The notes beneath the pieces are model-generated. The model did not search any database. It had not been told where the DNA came from and saw nothing but the letters and a program-made list of their open reading frames with translations. Shown here piece after piece: positions 26,910 through 35,724 of a stretch of DNA of 64,000 bases. This DNA is from Granulosicoccus sp964449565 (GTDB lineage: Bacteria > Pseudomonadota > Gammaproteobacteria > Granulosicoccales > Granulosicoccaceae). The stretch is taken from assembly GCA_964449565.1 (NCBI GenBank), contig CAYUZB010000008.1, positions 6,079 through 70,078 of the forward strand. Direction: 5' to 3'. The position numbers and the translations under genes were made by a program. How positions within the stretch are numbered: position 1 is the stretch's first letter; each line of letters begins with the position of its first letter.

Positions 26910-28127
26910 ATGAGCAATAATCTGGTACCACCTAAAGAAACAAGCTACGACATCGTTATTGTTGGCGGTGCCATCATGGCATCGTCCACCGCCTGGTTTC
27001 TCTCTGATGACAAGGATTTCAACGGGCGGGTTCTAGTCGTTGAAAAGGACCCGAGCTACTCAATGTGCTCGACAGCACATACAAATTCCTGCATGCGACA
27101 GCAATTCAGCACCGAATTGAATGTCCGTGTCTCACAGTTCGCCGCGGATTTTGTCAAAAATATACGGGGCTACATGGGTAATGACGAACGTGTCCCTGAG
27201 TTATCCATACAAAGCTTTGGTTATATGTATCTCGCAGACAATGACGGCTTTGCCGATACCTTGCGCGAAAATCAGCAGGTCCAGCTTGCCTGTGGTGCGG
27301 CAACACAGCTTATGGACCAGCAAACGATAAAACAGAACTACCCTTTCTACAATGTTGAAGACATTGTTCTGGGCTCCATCAACCGTGTCGATGAGGGTTA
27401 CTGGGATGGCTCTACTGTGTTTGACTGGTGGCGTCGAGTAGCGCGTGAGCGTGGCATCGAGTACATAACAAATGAAGTCGTTGGCATGAGCAAGAATGCA
27501 GCCGGTACCAAAGTCGAAAGCGTTACGTTGAAATCAGGAGAAGTTATCTCTTGTGGGAAAGTACTTAATGCATCAGGCCCCAGAGCCAGCGTGACCGCAA
27601 AGATGGCCGGTATCGAGCTACCGGTTGAACCGCGCAAGCGTTTCACGTGGGTATTTGCAGCAGAAGAACCGTTGGATCGAGAGCTGCCGTTAACCATCGA
27701 CCCGTCGGGCATACATGTACGAGAAAATGGCAACGGCACTTATCTGGCTGGCGGTCATACAGATTATGACCCAGCAGTTGCTTTCGATGATTTCGACATG
27801 GACCAAGCCTTCTGGCAAGAAACGGCTTGGCCTGCGCTAGCCAACCGTATTCCTGCATTTGAAGCTATCAAGATTACCAGTGAATGGGCCGGACACTACG
27901 CCTACAACACCTTCGATCACAATGCTGTGATGGGAACGCACAATGAAGTCGAAAACTTCTATTTTCTCAATGGCTTCTCTGGACACGGCTTACAACAATC
28001 CCCGGCGATGGGGCGTGGTACCGCCGAACTACTCATACATGGCGAGTACCGTAGCCTTGACTTGAGCTTGTTCAACTATGAACGCATTATAAAAAATACG
28101 CCTATTATCGAAAAAGCGGTCATCTGA
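26910..28127 (+). CDS. FAD-dependent amine/amino-acid oxidoreductase (DAO family)
   Basis: The 405-residue D-amino-acid-oxidase-fold protein has the FAD motif 'DIVIVGGAIMASSTAWFL' at residue 14, 'VLVVEKDPSY', and the C-terminal 'FLNGFSGHGLQQSPAMGRG' segment that closes the flavin site. Such enzymes oxidise secondary amines or amino acids (sarcosine, glycine, dipeptides). It lies 72 bp after the aminotransferase gene and 56 bp before the SDR gene, consistent with one operon. Confidence 0.85.
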   Translation: MSNNLVPPKETSYDIVIVGGAIMASSTAWFLSDDKDFNGRVLVVEKDPSYSMCSTAHTNSCMRQQFSTELNVRVSQFAADFVKNIRGYMGNDERVPELSIQSFGYMYLADNDGFADTLRENQQVQLACGAATQLMDQQTIKQNYPFYNVEDIVLGSINRVDEGYWDGSTVFDWWRRVARERGIEYITNEVVGMSKNAAGTKVESVTLKSGEVISCGKVLNASGPRASVTAKMAGIELPVEPRKRFTWVFAAEEPLDRELPLTIDPSGIHVRENGNGTYLAGGHTDYDPAVAFDDFDMDQAFWQETAWPALANRIPAFEAIKITSEWAGHYAYNTFDHNAVMGTHNEVENFYFLNGFSGHGLQQSPAMGRGTAELLIHGEYRSLDLSLFNYERIIKNTPIIEKAVI

Positions 28128-28183
28128 TCGCAAATTGACGTAAAAATTCCAAGTGTCTGACATATGAGAACGAGTACGACTGC

Positions 28184-29020
28184 ATGAAAAAAATCGTGTT
28201 GACCGGTGCAGCCGGGCGTCTTGGTTCCTATCTGCGAGAACCAATGACCGGCTGGGCAGATGAATTGCTGTCAACCGATATCGTAGATGACATCGGCAAG
28301 CTCTACACAGGGGAGACCTATGTCAAGGGTGATCTTGCCAATCTAGATGATATGTTACAAGTCCTCGATGGCGCCGAAATGGTTGTCCATATGGGGGCCT
28401 ACGCTGACGAAGGACCTTTCGAGAAATTGCTGGGCCCCAACTTCGTCGGCTCTTACAATATCTGGGAAGCAGCTTACAGACACGGATTGCGTCGGGTCAT
28501 ATACGGCAGTTCCATCCATGCTGTCGGCATGTATCCGAAAAACGAATTCATCAGCGTCGATGCTACTCATCGTCCAGATACCTTTTATGGTCTCGCAAAG
28601 TGTTTCACAGAAGATCTCGGCAGTCTCTACTGGGACAAGCGAGGACTGGAAAGTGTACACATGCGTATATTGTCCTGTGCCCAGGTCAACAATGCCAGAG
28701 CACTGGGGTCTTGGCTGTCTTACGACGATCTGATTCAACTGGTACAGCGATGCGTTGAAACTCCGGTTACGGGCTTTAGCGTCATTTATGGTGTTTCAAA
28801 CAACGACCGAGCACCGGTCGATAATGCCAAAGCCAGCTTTCTGGGGTATCGACCTAAAGACAACGCCGAACAGTTTGCCGGCGAAGTATTGGCAAATGAA
28901 CCGCCCATGAGTCCGCAAGACCCTGGTCATATGTGCCACGGTGGACCGTTTGCATCAGTGGAACTGGGCAATAGTGGTACTGCGACCATGAACATAGTCA
29001 ACGACAAAAAGGTAACCTGA
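28184..29020 (+). CDS. Uronate-dehydrogenase-like SDR protein
   Basis: The 278-residue SDR has the NAD motif 'TGAAGRLGSYLRE', 'VVHMGAYADEGPFE' and a catalytic 'YGLAKCFTED' (YxxxK). The order 'NFVGSYNIWEAA', 'RPDTFYGLAKCF', 'RILSCAQ' and 'FLGYRPKDNAEQF' parallels bacterial uronate dehydrogenases, which oxidise glucuronate/galacturonate to the aldarolactone. The C-terminal extension is unlike the family. It closes the + strand cluster and is convergent with the S4 gene. Confidence 0.75.
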   Translation: MKKIVLTGAAGRLGSYLREPMTGWADELLSTDIVDDIGKLYTGETYVKGDLANLDDMLQVLDGAEMVVHMGAYADEGPFEKLLGPNFVGSYNIWEAAYRHGLRRVIYGSSIHAVGMYPKNEFISVDATHRPDTFYGLAKCFTEDLGSLYWDKRGLESVHMRILSCAQVNNARALGSWLSYDDLIQLVQRCVETPVTGFSVIYGVSNNDRAPVDNAKASFLGYRPKDNAEQFAGEVLANEPPMSPQDPGHMCHGGPFASVELGNSGTATMNIVNDKKVT

Positions 29021-29039
29021 TACTGACAACAAGCCTTGC

Positions 29040-29273
29040 CTAGTCAGCCTGATCTGCCGCCAGACTAATGTTCAACAAATGATCGGCAAATTCGATCTGG
29101 TCGCCTGCCATGATCTTGCGACGTCTGCGAGTCTCTACCTCGCCGTTGACCAAAACCTCACCAGCATCAATAACCTGCTTGGCAGCACCACCACTGTCGA
29201 CCAGGCCTTCGAATTTCAAGATACGGAACAGCTCGGCAGGCTCTTGTCTGATTTGAACGTCTTTACTTATCAT
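29040..29273 (-). CDS. S4-domain RNA-binding protein (YbcJ-like)
   Basis: The 77-residue protein is a single S4 RNA-binding domain: 'LFRILKFEGLVDSGGAAKQV', 'GEVLVNGEVETRRRRKI', 'GDQIEF'. It matches YbcJ-type proteins in length and pattern. Its ATG directly follows the TGA of the ThDP enzyme gene, so it is co-transcribed as the last gene of the - strand operon, though its function seems unrelated. Confidence 0.85.
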   Translation of the reverse strand: MISKDVQIRQEPAELFRILKFEGLVDSGGAAKQVIDAGEVLVNGEVETRRRRKIMAGDQIEFADHLLNISLAADQAD

Positions 29274-30902
29274 TCAGAACTCAAATTGGTCGTTGACTGA
29301 AACATCGATCAGCATGGCCTTGTTGTGCTTGTACGCTTGATCGATCATTGTTAGCAGCTCCGTTGCGCTACCTGCGCGTGCAGCGTTGATCCCATAGGCC
29401 TGAGCTATTGCGCAAAAATCGGGTGCAGCAAGATCAACGCCCTCAGGCTTTATCCCCTTCGCTTTCATGAATTCTCGAATTTCTCCATAACCCTGATTAT
29501 TCCAAACAACTACGACCATTGGCAGGCCAAGTTCTTCCAGCGTACCGAGTTCCGATAAGGTGAATTGCAATCCGCCATCACCAATCAAACAGATAAGCGG
29601 TAAATCGGGGCGGGCGAGTTTTGCACCGATAGCCGCGGAGAGCGCGTAGCCAAGTGTTCCGAAGCCGACAGCCGAATTGAACCAGGCGCCCCGGTCGCCA
29701 GGCGCGAAAGCCAGATTTCCCGCATAAATCAACTCGGTAGAATCACCGACGATGACCGCACTGTCCACGTTTTTTCGTAGCTGTTCCAACAAGCGGATAA
29801 GCTGCTTGTAGTTATCTGACAATTCGCCCCAAATCTCGTTGCTTATCGTATCAATCGAAACGTTGTTGTTTTTCTTGTCCACCCCCCACAGCAGAGCATT
29901 GATTCCAACACGTGCCAGACAGCACAAACCGACGTTGGCAACGTGGTTAGTATCAAGTTGCTGCGGGTCGATATCGATGCGTACCAGCAACTTTATATCC
30001 AGCGGCCCTTCTGTTTCATAGACATCGTAATCTGTCGGGCCCAATTCGGTGCCAATGGCAATGACAACATCAGCGGCTTCAATCACACGGCGCAGAGGTT
30101 TGAGACTGGCACTGGCATGTATTACCAGAGGATGTGCAGGTATGTGTGAACGGGCATTGGCAGTCGTGATCACCAGGGCGTTCAGCCGCACTGCAAGTTC
30201 CAATAGTTTAGATCCTGAACCTCGACAACCACCTCCAGCGAGAATAACCACCGACCCTGCCTTGTTGATCACGTCATGCGCATTGCGGATCTCGCCTTCA
30301 GCCGGTTGCGGTGGTGGCGCGGGCAATTGGATCGAACGGTGCAAGGATGGCGCGCTACAGTCAGCTCGCATCAAAGACAACGGTATTTCGATATGTACAG
30401 GGCCGGGTCTCGCCGTTGAAAATACCGTAAATGCCGAATGGATGGCTGGGGCAATATCTTCTACTCGGCCGACAGTAAATGATTTGATGGCAACGGAGCT
30501 GGCAAACGCGGACTGATCCGGCATCTCATGTAAATTGCCGCGGCTTGAGCGATCAGGATTATTGACGCCGCTGATAACCAGCATAGGTATTGAATCCGCT
30601 CTGGCTTGCAACATGGCGGTCGCAATATTTGCCAGTCCCGGCCCGGTAATAACCAGGCAAACACCCGGTTTTCCACTCATTCGAGCATACCCGTCAGCCA
30701 TAAAGCCTGCACCTTGCTCATGCCGGGGCGTTACATGCTTGATGCGCGAATCTGCCAGCCCTCGATACAACTCCACCGTATGTATGCCAGGAATGCCGAA
30801 CACGACATCGACGTCGTAGGCCTCCAGCAGGCGGATCAGGTATTTACCGGTTAATTCGCTCATGTTGTTACTAGAACATACCTGTGTTGATTTGGAATTC
30901 AT
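29274..30902 (-). CDS. ThDP-dependent enzyme, 5-guanidino-2-oxopentanoate decarboxylase (AruI)-like
   Basis: The 542-residue protein has the three-domain acetolactate-synthase fold: N-terminal PYR domain with 'FGIPGIHTVELYRGL' and the cofactor glutamate in 'PRHEQGAGFMADGYAR', a central domain, and a C-terminal PP domain with 'IGDGGLQFTLSELGT' and 'WNNQGYGEI' (GDG...NN motif). The N-terminal block closely resembles AruI of the arginine transaminase pathway. An alternative start at 30863 fits homologues slightly better. It follows the dimethylglycine-dehydrogenase-like gene by 16 bp. The 2-oxo-acid it decarboxylates is not known. Confidence 0.78.
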   Translation of the reverse strand: MNSKSTQVCSSNNMSELTGKYLIRLLEAYDVDVVFGIPGIHTVELYRGLADSRIKHVTPRHEQGAGFMADGYARMSGKPGVCLVITGPGLANIATAMLQARADSIPMLVISGVNNPDRSSRGNLHEMPDQSAFASSVAIKSFTVGRVEDIAPAIHSAFTVFSTARPGPVHIEIPLSLMRADCSAPSLHRSIQLPAPPPQPAEGEIRNAHDVINKAGSVVILAGGGCRGSGSKLLELAVRLNALVITTANARSHIPAHPLVIHASASLKPLRRVIEAADVVIAIGTELGPTDYDVYETEGPLDIKLLVRIDIDPQQLDTNHVANVGLCCLARVGINALLWGVDKKNNNVSIDTISNEIWGELSDNYKQLIRLLEQLRKNVDSAVIVGDSTELIYAGNLAFAPGDRGAWFNSAVGFGTLGYALSAAIGAKLARPDLPLICLIGDGGLQFTLSELGTLEELGLPMVVVVWNNQGYGEIREFMKAKGIKPEGVDLAAPDFCAIAQAYGINAARAGSATELLTMIDQAYKHNKAMLIDVSVNDQFEF

Positions 30903-30918
30903 ATCTGTTTCTGACTTC

Positions 30919-33372
30919 TTAGCGTTTGATTTTTTTCATGTCGGGATCAAATGGCGGTGTTAGTTGTGCACTGCAATCGATTAATCGGTCGCCTACTTTC
31001 AATTGATACTGCCCCTTTAGAATGAAATCCTTGTCAACACCGTCAATTGAGCGAACATAGCCCATACCGATTGACAATTCCAAATGATGCCCGAATCCAG
31101 CACTTGATAACCAGCCCACCGGTTTTCCATCGCGCAAAATGATTTCGCGACCGAACAGGACACATGTTGGATCATTAACCGTAAAACAAACCAATCGTTT
31201 TTGGATTCCCTGTTCAAGCTGGCGAACGACGGCTTCCCGACCTTTAAAAATAACATCGGTTCGTGGATATTTTACCGCCCAGGCAAGTCCAGCTTCTATC
31301 GGTGTATGGTCCGGTCCAATGTCACTGCCCCAGGCTCTATAGGATTTTTCAAGCCGACATGACTCAATCATGCGATACCCCGCGTTGATCAATCCTTGTT
31401 CGCGCCCTGCTTCCAACAACGCCGAGTACAGGGTCACGGCAAACTCGATGGGTATATGTAGTTCAAACCCGAGCTCTCCGACATAGGTGATGCGCAAGGC
31501 TAATGTCGGGCATGCAGCAACAACGATCTTTCGGCAACTGGCAAAGGGGAAATTCTCGTTACTGATATCATCGCGGCTCAACTGGGAAAGAATGTATCGC
31601 GAAGACGGACCCATTAACGACAAGACCGCATAAGCCGATGTCACGTTGACCAATTGTGCGTTTAACCCGATGGGTATATTGCGTCTGATCCAGTCAAAAT
31701 CACGTGTTGCAAATCCGGTACCGGTCACGATATAAAATTCATCGTCGGCCAAACGTGCAATCGTGACATCGGCCTGGATCCCACCTTTATCGTCCAGCAA
31801 TTGCGAATACACGAGAGAGCCAACCGGCTTGTTGACATCATTTGCCGCCAACCATTCAAGCGCTACCAGTGCATCAGGCCCTTTAAGGATAAATTTTGCA
31901 AAGGACGATTGGTCTATCAGAACAGCGGCATGACGGGCGGCGTAATGTTCACGCGCCACCGCATCAAACCATCCAGGTTTTGCAAAACTGTATACATCGT
32001 TCGGCAATTCGCCTGAGCTTGCATCGGCAAACCAGTTAGGCCGTTCCCATCCGAGCTTTTCACCAAAACAGGCTCCCTGAGCTTTCAATAGTTCATAAAG
32101 CGGTGAGCGTCTTGACGGGCGAGCACTACTGAACTCTTCATGAGGCCAGGCGATCGTGTAATGTTTGGCATAGGCTTCAAGGGTTCGTGTTCTTACCCAA
32201 TCCACACTTTGATGGGACGGTCCGAAGCGACGTATATCCACTGGCCAAAGATCGTAAGGCGGCTCACCATGGCGTACCCATTCGGCCAAGGCCATCCCCG
32301 CTCCACCACCCGCTGCAATACCAAACGCATTGAACCCCGCGCCGACGAAAAAATTATCAAGTTCCGGCGCCTCTCCAAGAATGAAATTGCCGTCTGGTGT
32401 GAAGCTCTCGGGTCCATTGATCAGTTGTTTGATACCCACATCATTCAACGCGGGCACACGCTCTATGGCCTGCTTCATAAGCGGCTCGAAATGTTGAACG
32501 TTCTCATCAAGCAGCGAAAAATTGAAATTTTCCGGTATACCATCGACCGCCCAGGCAATTGGATCTGGCTCATAGCCCCCCATAACCAGGCCTCCCACCT
32601 CCTCCTTAAAATAAGTCAATCGATCAGGATCACGTAAAGTTGGCAAGGAGTTGGTGATACCTGATATAGCTTCGGTAACAAGATACTGATGCTGTACTGA
32701 AACCAACGGTACGTTCACCCCGACACGCGCTGCGAATTCGCGTGTCCACTGCCCCATACAGCACACAAGCTTTTCACATTGGATAGCTCCGGCCGTGGTG
32801 ATAATGCCACTTAACTTGCCCTGATTAAAAGCGAGATCAAGAACGTCGATATCTTCCTTGATGATCGCCCCCTTCATTCGCGCACCCTTCGCCAGTGCCT
32901 GGGTGATATCGGCAGGATTGGCCTGACCATCGGTTGGCAGAAAAGCGGCTCCGTGCAGATCCTCGATCGTCATCAGTGGCCAAAGATCCAGTGCCTCCTT
33001 TGGTGTCAACAATTGCATGTCCAGACCAAAGGCGTGTGCTGTACTCGCCTGACGCTTTACCTCAGTCCATCGGTCAGCATTACAGGCTAATCGCAAACCA
33101 CCATTCATTTTCCAACCACTGCCAAGACCTGTTTCCGCCTCGATACGTCGATACAACTCTACTGAGTATCCAAGTAATTCGGTGATATTGGCGTTGCTCC
33201 TCAACTGTCCAACCAGGCCCGCGGCATGAAATGTCGTACCACTGGTCAACTTATGACGCTCCAGCAGCACAACCTCACAACCAAGGTGGGCAAGATGATA
33301 CGCGGTTGAACAACCCACGATGCCACCACCGATGATGACCACCTTGGCCGATTCTGGAAGAGATGAATTCAT
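30919..33372 (-). CDS. Dimethylglycine/sarcosine dehydrogenase-like flavoprotein with GcvT domain
   Basis: The start is placed at the ATG at 33372, matching the family start before 'AKVVIIGGGIVGCSTAYHL'; a TTG at 33411 overlapping the kinase gene is the alternative. The 817-residue protein has an N-terminal FAD domain with the probable covalent-flavin histidine in 'SGTTFHAAG', a middle FAO domain, and a C-terminal tetrahydrofolate-binding GcvT-type domain ('SLMGPSSRYILSQLS', 'YVGELGFELHIP'). It would remove an N-methyl group and pass it to folate. A second such protein is encoded at 38955-41504. Confidence 0.85.
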   Translation of the reverse strand: MNSSLPESAKVVIIGGGIVGCSTAYHLAHLGCEVVLLERHKLTSGTTFHAAGLVGQLRSNANITELLGYSVELYRRIEAETGLGSGWKMNGGLRLACNADRWTEVKRQASTAHAFGLDMQLLTPKEALDLWPLMTIEDLHGAAFLPTDGQANPADITQALAKGARMKGAIIKEDIDVLDLAFNQGKLSGIITTAGAIQCEKLVCCMGQWTREFAARVGVNVPLVSVQHQYLVTEAISGITNSLPTLRDPDRLTYFKEEVGGLVMGGYEPDPIAWAVDGIPENFNFSLLDENVQHFEPLMKQAIERVPALNDVGIKQLINGPESFTPDGNFILGEAPELDNFFVGAGFNAFGIAAGGGAGMALAEWVRHGEPPYDLWPVDIRRFGPSHQSVDWVRTRTLEAYAKHYTIAWPHEEFSSARPSRRSPLYELLKAQGACFGEKLGWERPNWFADASSGELPNDVYSFAKPGWFDAVAREHYAARHAAVLIDQSSFAKFILKGPDALVALEWLAANDVNKPVGSLVYSQLLDDKGGIQADVTIARLADDEFYIVTGTGFATRDFDWIRRNIPIGLNAQLVNVTSAYAVLSLMGPSSRYILSQLSRDDISNENFPFASCRKIVVAACPTLALRITYVGELGFELHIPIEFAVTLYSALLEAGREQGLINAGYRMIESCRLEKSYRAWGSDIGPDHTPIEAGLAWAVKYPRTDVIFKGREAVVRQLEQGIQKRLVCFTVNDPTCVLFGREIILRDGKPVGWLSSAGFGHHLELSIGMGYVRSIDGVDKDFILKGQYQLKVGDRLIDCSAQLTPPFDPDMKKIKR

Positions 33373-33400
33373 GGACGATAGCTGCGCGGTTGAAAAAGCG

Positions 33401-34279
33401 CTAAAGCTCAATTTGTCGAATCGCTTGATTGAACCGTTCGAGGTTCATGCGCGAGTATTCTGAATAATCGAAGTCGATTTTTGAATGAACTTCTGAAACC
33501 ATGCTCCATAAAGTTTCGCGTAATAGAGATGCACACTTCATTGCCTGGTACTGCCGCCAGCGCTGCTCCAACGGTGCTTCAGCGAAATACAAATCAAGCA
33601 GTTCCCTCTCCAGAGCTTCAGGCAAGTCGTTATTGGAAGCCAATCCACCCAAATCAAACAACGGGGTGTTGTAACCCGCGTATTCCCAGTCGATCAGCCA
33701 GAGCTTTTTGCCGTCATCGATGAAATTGGCCGCAAGCAAATCATTATGACCATAAACAATATCAAAAGGGCCTGCCAGAGATTCAAGCCGTGATGCAAGC
33801 TGCAGCCATTCGTTTAACTGTTCACGATATGGACTATTTGCTGTTCGAAGTGTAGTTGCATAGTCGCGTATGACATGAAACACCCAGAACACCAAAGAGG
33901 CGCCGCGCAATTTTGTGGCTACATTTTGATGGCAATCCTTGATCACGTCGACCACGCGCTCAAGTGTTTCCGGTCGATTTATATCATCTGCGGTGAGTGT
34001 ACGGCCTTCTATATAATCAATGACCAACAATCCCTCATCAACATAATGTATAGCGGGTGCGATTCCGGCAGCATGCGCTGCACGGCTGGCGGCCAGCTCA
34101 TTAAACCGTAGAATCTGGTGTTCGGGTATATCACGCCCAAGGCGAACTACGTATTTGCCGTGATCATCCTTGACGACGAAATTCTGGTTAGTCATGCCGC
34201 CATCGAGGGTATTCACACGAGGCTTGCCTTTCCAGCAGCCTAGCTCCGAGATATATCTGACGGTGCTATCGATATCCAT
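33401..34279 (-). CDS. Choline/ethanolamine-kinase-like phosphotransferase
   Basis: The 292-residue APH/choline-kinase-fold protein has the ATP-binding 'GGMTNQNFVV' loop and the lysine-equivalent 'KYVVRLG', the catalytic Brenner motif 'YGHNDLLAANFI' and the metal-binding 'LIDWEYAGYN'. In an operon with a demethylating flavoprotein and an aminotransferase, a small amino alcohol or its derivative is a reasonable substrate, but this is inference. It overlaps the aminotransferase stop by 1 bp. Confidence 0.82.
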   Translation of the reverse strand: MDIDSTVRYISELGCWKGKPRVNTLDGGMTNQNFVVKDDHGKYVVRLGRDIPEHQILRFNELAASRAAHAAGIAPAIHYVDEGLLVIDYIEGRTLTADDINRPETLERVVDVIKDCHQNVATKLRGASLVFWVFHVIRDYATTLRTANSPYREQLNEWLQLASRLESLAGPFDIVYGHNDLLAANFIDDGKKLWLIDWEYAGYNTPLFDLGGLASNNDLPEALERELLDLYFAEAPLEQRWRQYQAMKCASLLRETLWSMVSEVHSKIDFDYSEYSRMNLERFNQAIRQIEL

Positions 34280-35607
34280 TACAACTCACCCAAAACGGTT
34301 TCAATCGCTCCGTTTAATTTCGAGACCAGTTCATCGATCTGCTCATCTTCGATAATAAATGGCGGTGCGAGCAGTACATGATCTCCATTCTTGCCATCTC
34401 GAGTCCCCGCCATCGGATAACAAATCAGCCCGGCGTCAAATGTAGCTTTTTTCAGTTTCCCGGCAACCCCAGCGCTTGATGCAAATGGCGCTTTTGTATT
34501 GAGATCCGCAACGAGTTCGATACCACGGAACAATCCGCGACCGCGTATATCCCCTACATGCGCATGATGAGCAAACCGATTTTTCAGCGCTGCTGTCAGC
34601 TTGTCCCCCATGACTTGTACACGAGTGGTCAAATTGCGATCGACGATGGCGTTTACCACGGCCAGACCCGCCGCTGCTGCTACCGGGTGTGCCAGATAGG
34701 TATGCCCATGTTGGAAAAATCCACTACCTGATTCGATAGTTTTATAAATTTCATCAGTACACAGCATGGCACCTATTGCCTGGTAACCGGCACCCAAACC
34801 TTTCGCAATACATAGAATATCCGGGGCGATATCATCCACCTCACAAGCGAACAAGTGACCCGTTCGTCCCATACCACACATGACTTCATCCAGAATCAAC
34901 AACACGCCATACCGATCGCAGATTTCTCGAATACGTTTGAAATAACCTGCAACAGCTGGCACAGCGCCTGCAGTAGCCCCAACCACTGGCTCTGCCATAA
35001 ACGCCATGACACTGTCTTCACCAAGGCGCACTATTTCGTCTTCGAGCTCTTGTGCCACGCGCTGACCATAGGCTTCACTTGATTCGGACTCGTGTCTGTC
35101 AACATATTCATAACAAGGCGCGATATGGGACACGTCAATTAACAGTGGTGAAAACTGTTGTCGCCTCCATTCATTGCCACCGGCGGCCAGCGCACCCAAA
35201 GTGTTACCGTGGTAACTCTGACGTCGCGCTATGAGATGCTTGCGTTGCGGTTCTCCACGCTCAATGTAATACTGTCGGGCCAGTTTGATCGCAGCTTCCG
35301 TCGCCTCCGAGCCACCTGAGACCAGATAGACGCGATCAAGCGTCCCCGGGGCATGTGCAACGAGCAAATCGCACAAGGCTTCAGCGGGCTCTGAGGTAAA
35401 AAAACCGGTGTGTGCAAAGGCGAGTTTCCCGGCCTGCTCCTGGACCGCCGCGACGATATCGGCATCGCCGTGTCCAAGACAGGAGACTGCGGCGCCACCA
35501 GAACCATCAAGGTAGCGTTTGCCGCTGGCATCAATCAAATAACAGCCATCGCCTGCGACAGCCATTGGCGGCAAGGCGTTCATATTGCGCGGAAAAGCAT
35601 GTGACAT
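34279..35607 (-). CDS. Class III (omega) aminotransferase
   Basis: The 442-residue PLP enzyme has 'YLDGSGGAAVSCLGHG' near the N-terminus, the cofactor loop 'VSGGSEATEAAIKLARQY', the aspartate of 'LILDEVMCGMGRTG' and the PLP lysine in 'CIAKGLGAGYQ'. Class III enzymes act on terminal amino groups of omega-amino acids, diamines or 2-aminoalkyl compounds. It is the first gene of a five-gene - strand operon. It diverges from the sorbosone-dehydrogenase-like gene across 117 bp. Confidence 0.88.
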   Translation of the reverse strand: MSHAFPRNMNALPPMAVAGDGCYLIDASGKRYLDGSGGAAVSCLGHGDADIVAAVQEQAGKLAFAHTGFFTSEPAEALCDLLVAHAPGTLDRVYLVSGGSEATEAAIKLARQYYIERGEPQRKHLIARRQSYHGNTLGALAAGGNEWRRQQFSPLLIDVSHIAPCYEYVDRHESESSEAYGQRVAQELEDEIVRLGEDSVMAFMAEPVVGATAGAVPAVAGYFKRIREICDRYGVLLILDEVMCGMGRTGHLFACEVDDIAPDILCIAKGLGAGYQAIGAMLCTDEIYKTIESGSGFFQHGHTYLAHPVAAAAGLAVVNAIVDRNLTTRVQVMGDKLTAALKNRFAHHAHVGDIRGRGLFRGIELVADLNTKAPFASSAGVAGKLKKATFDAGLICYPMAGTRDGKNGDHVLLAPPFIIEDEQIDELVSKLNGAIETVLGEL

Positions 35608-35724
35608 CGCGACAAGCTCCGAAACGAACAGGCGGAATTCACCACATCTTCCCCAGCCTGATGGAAGAATGCGAAAGTCAGCGTATCATTAAGCGCTCAC
35701 TGACGAGACAAAGATTCGAAACGC

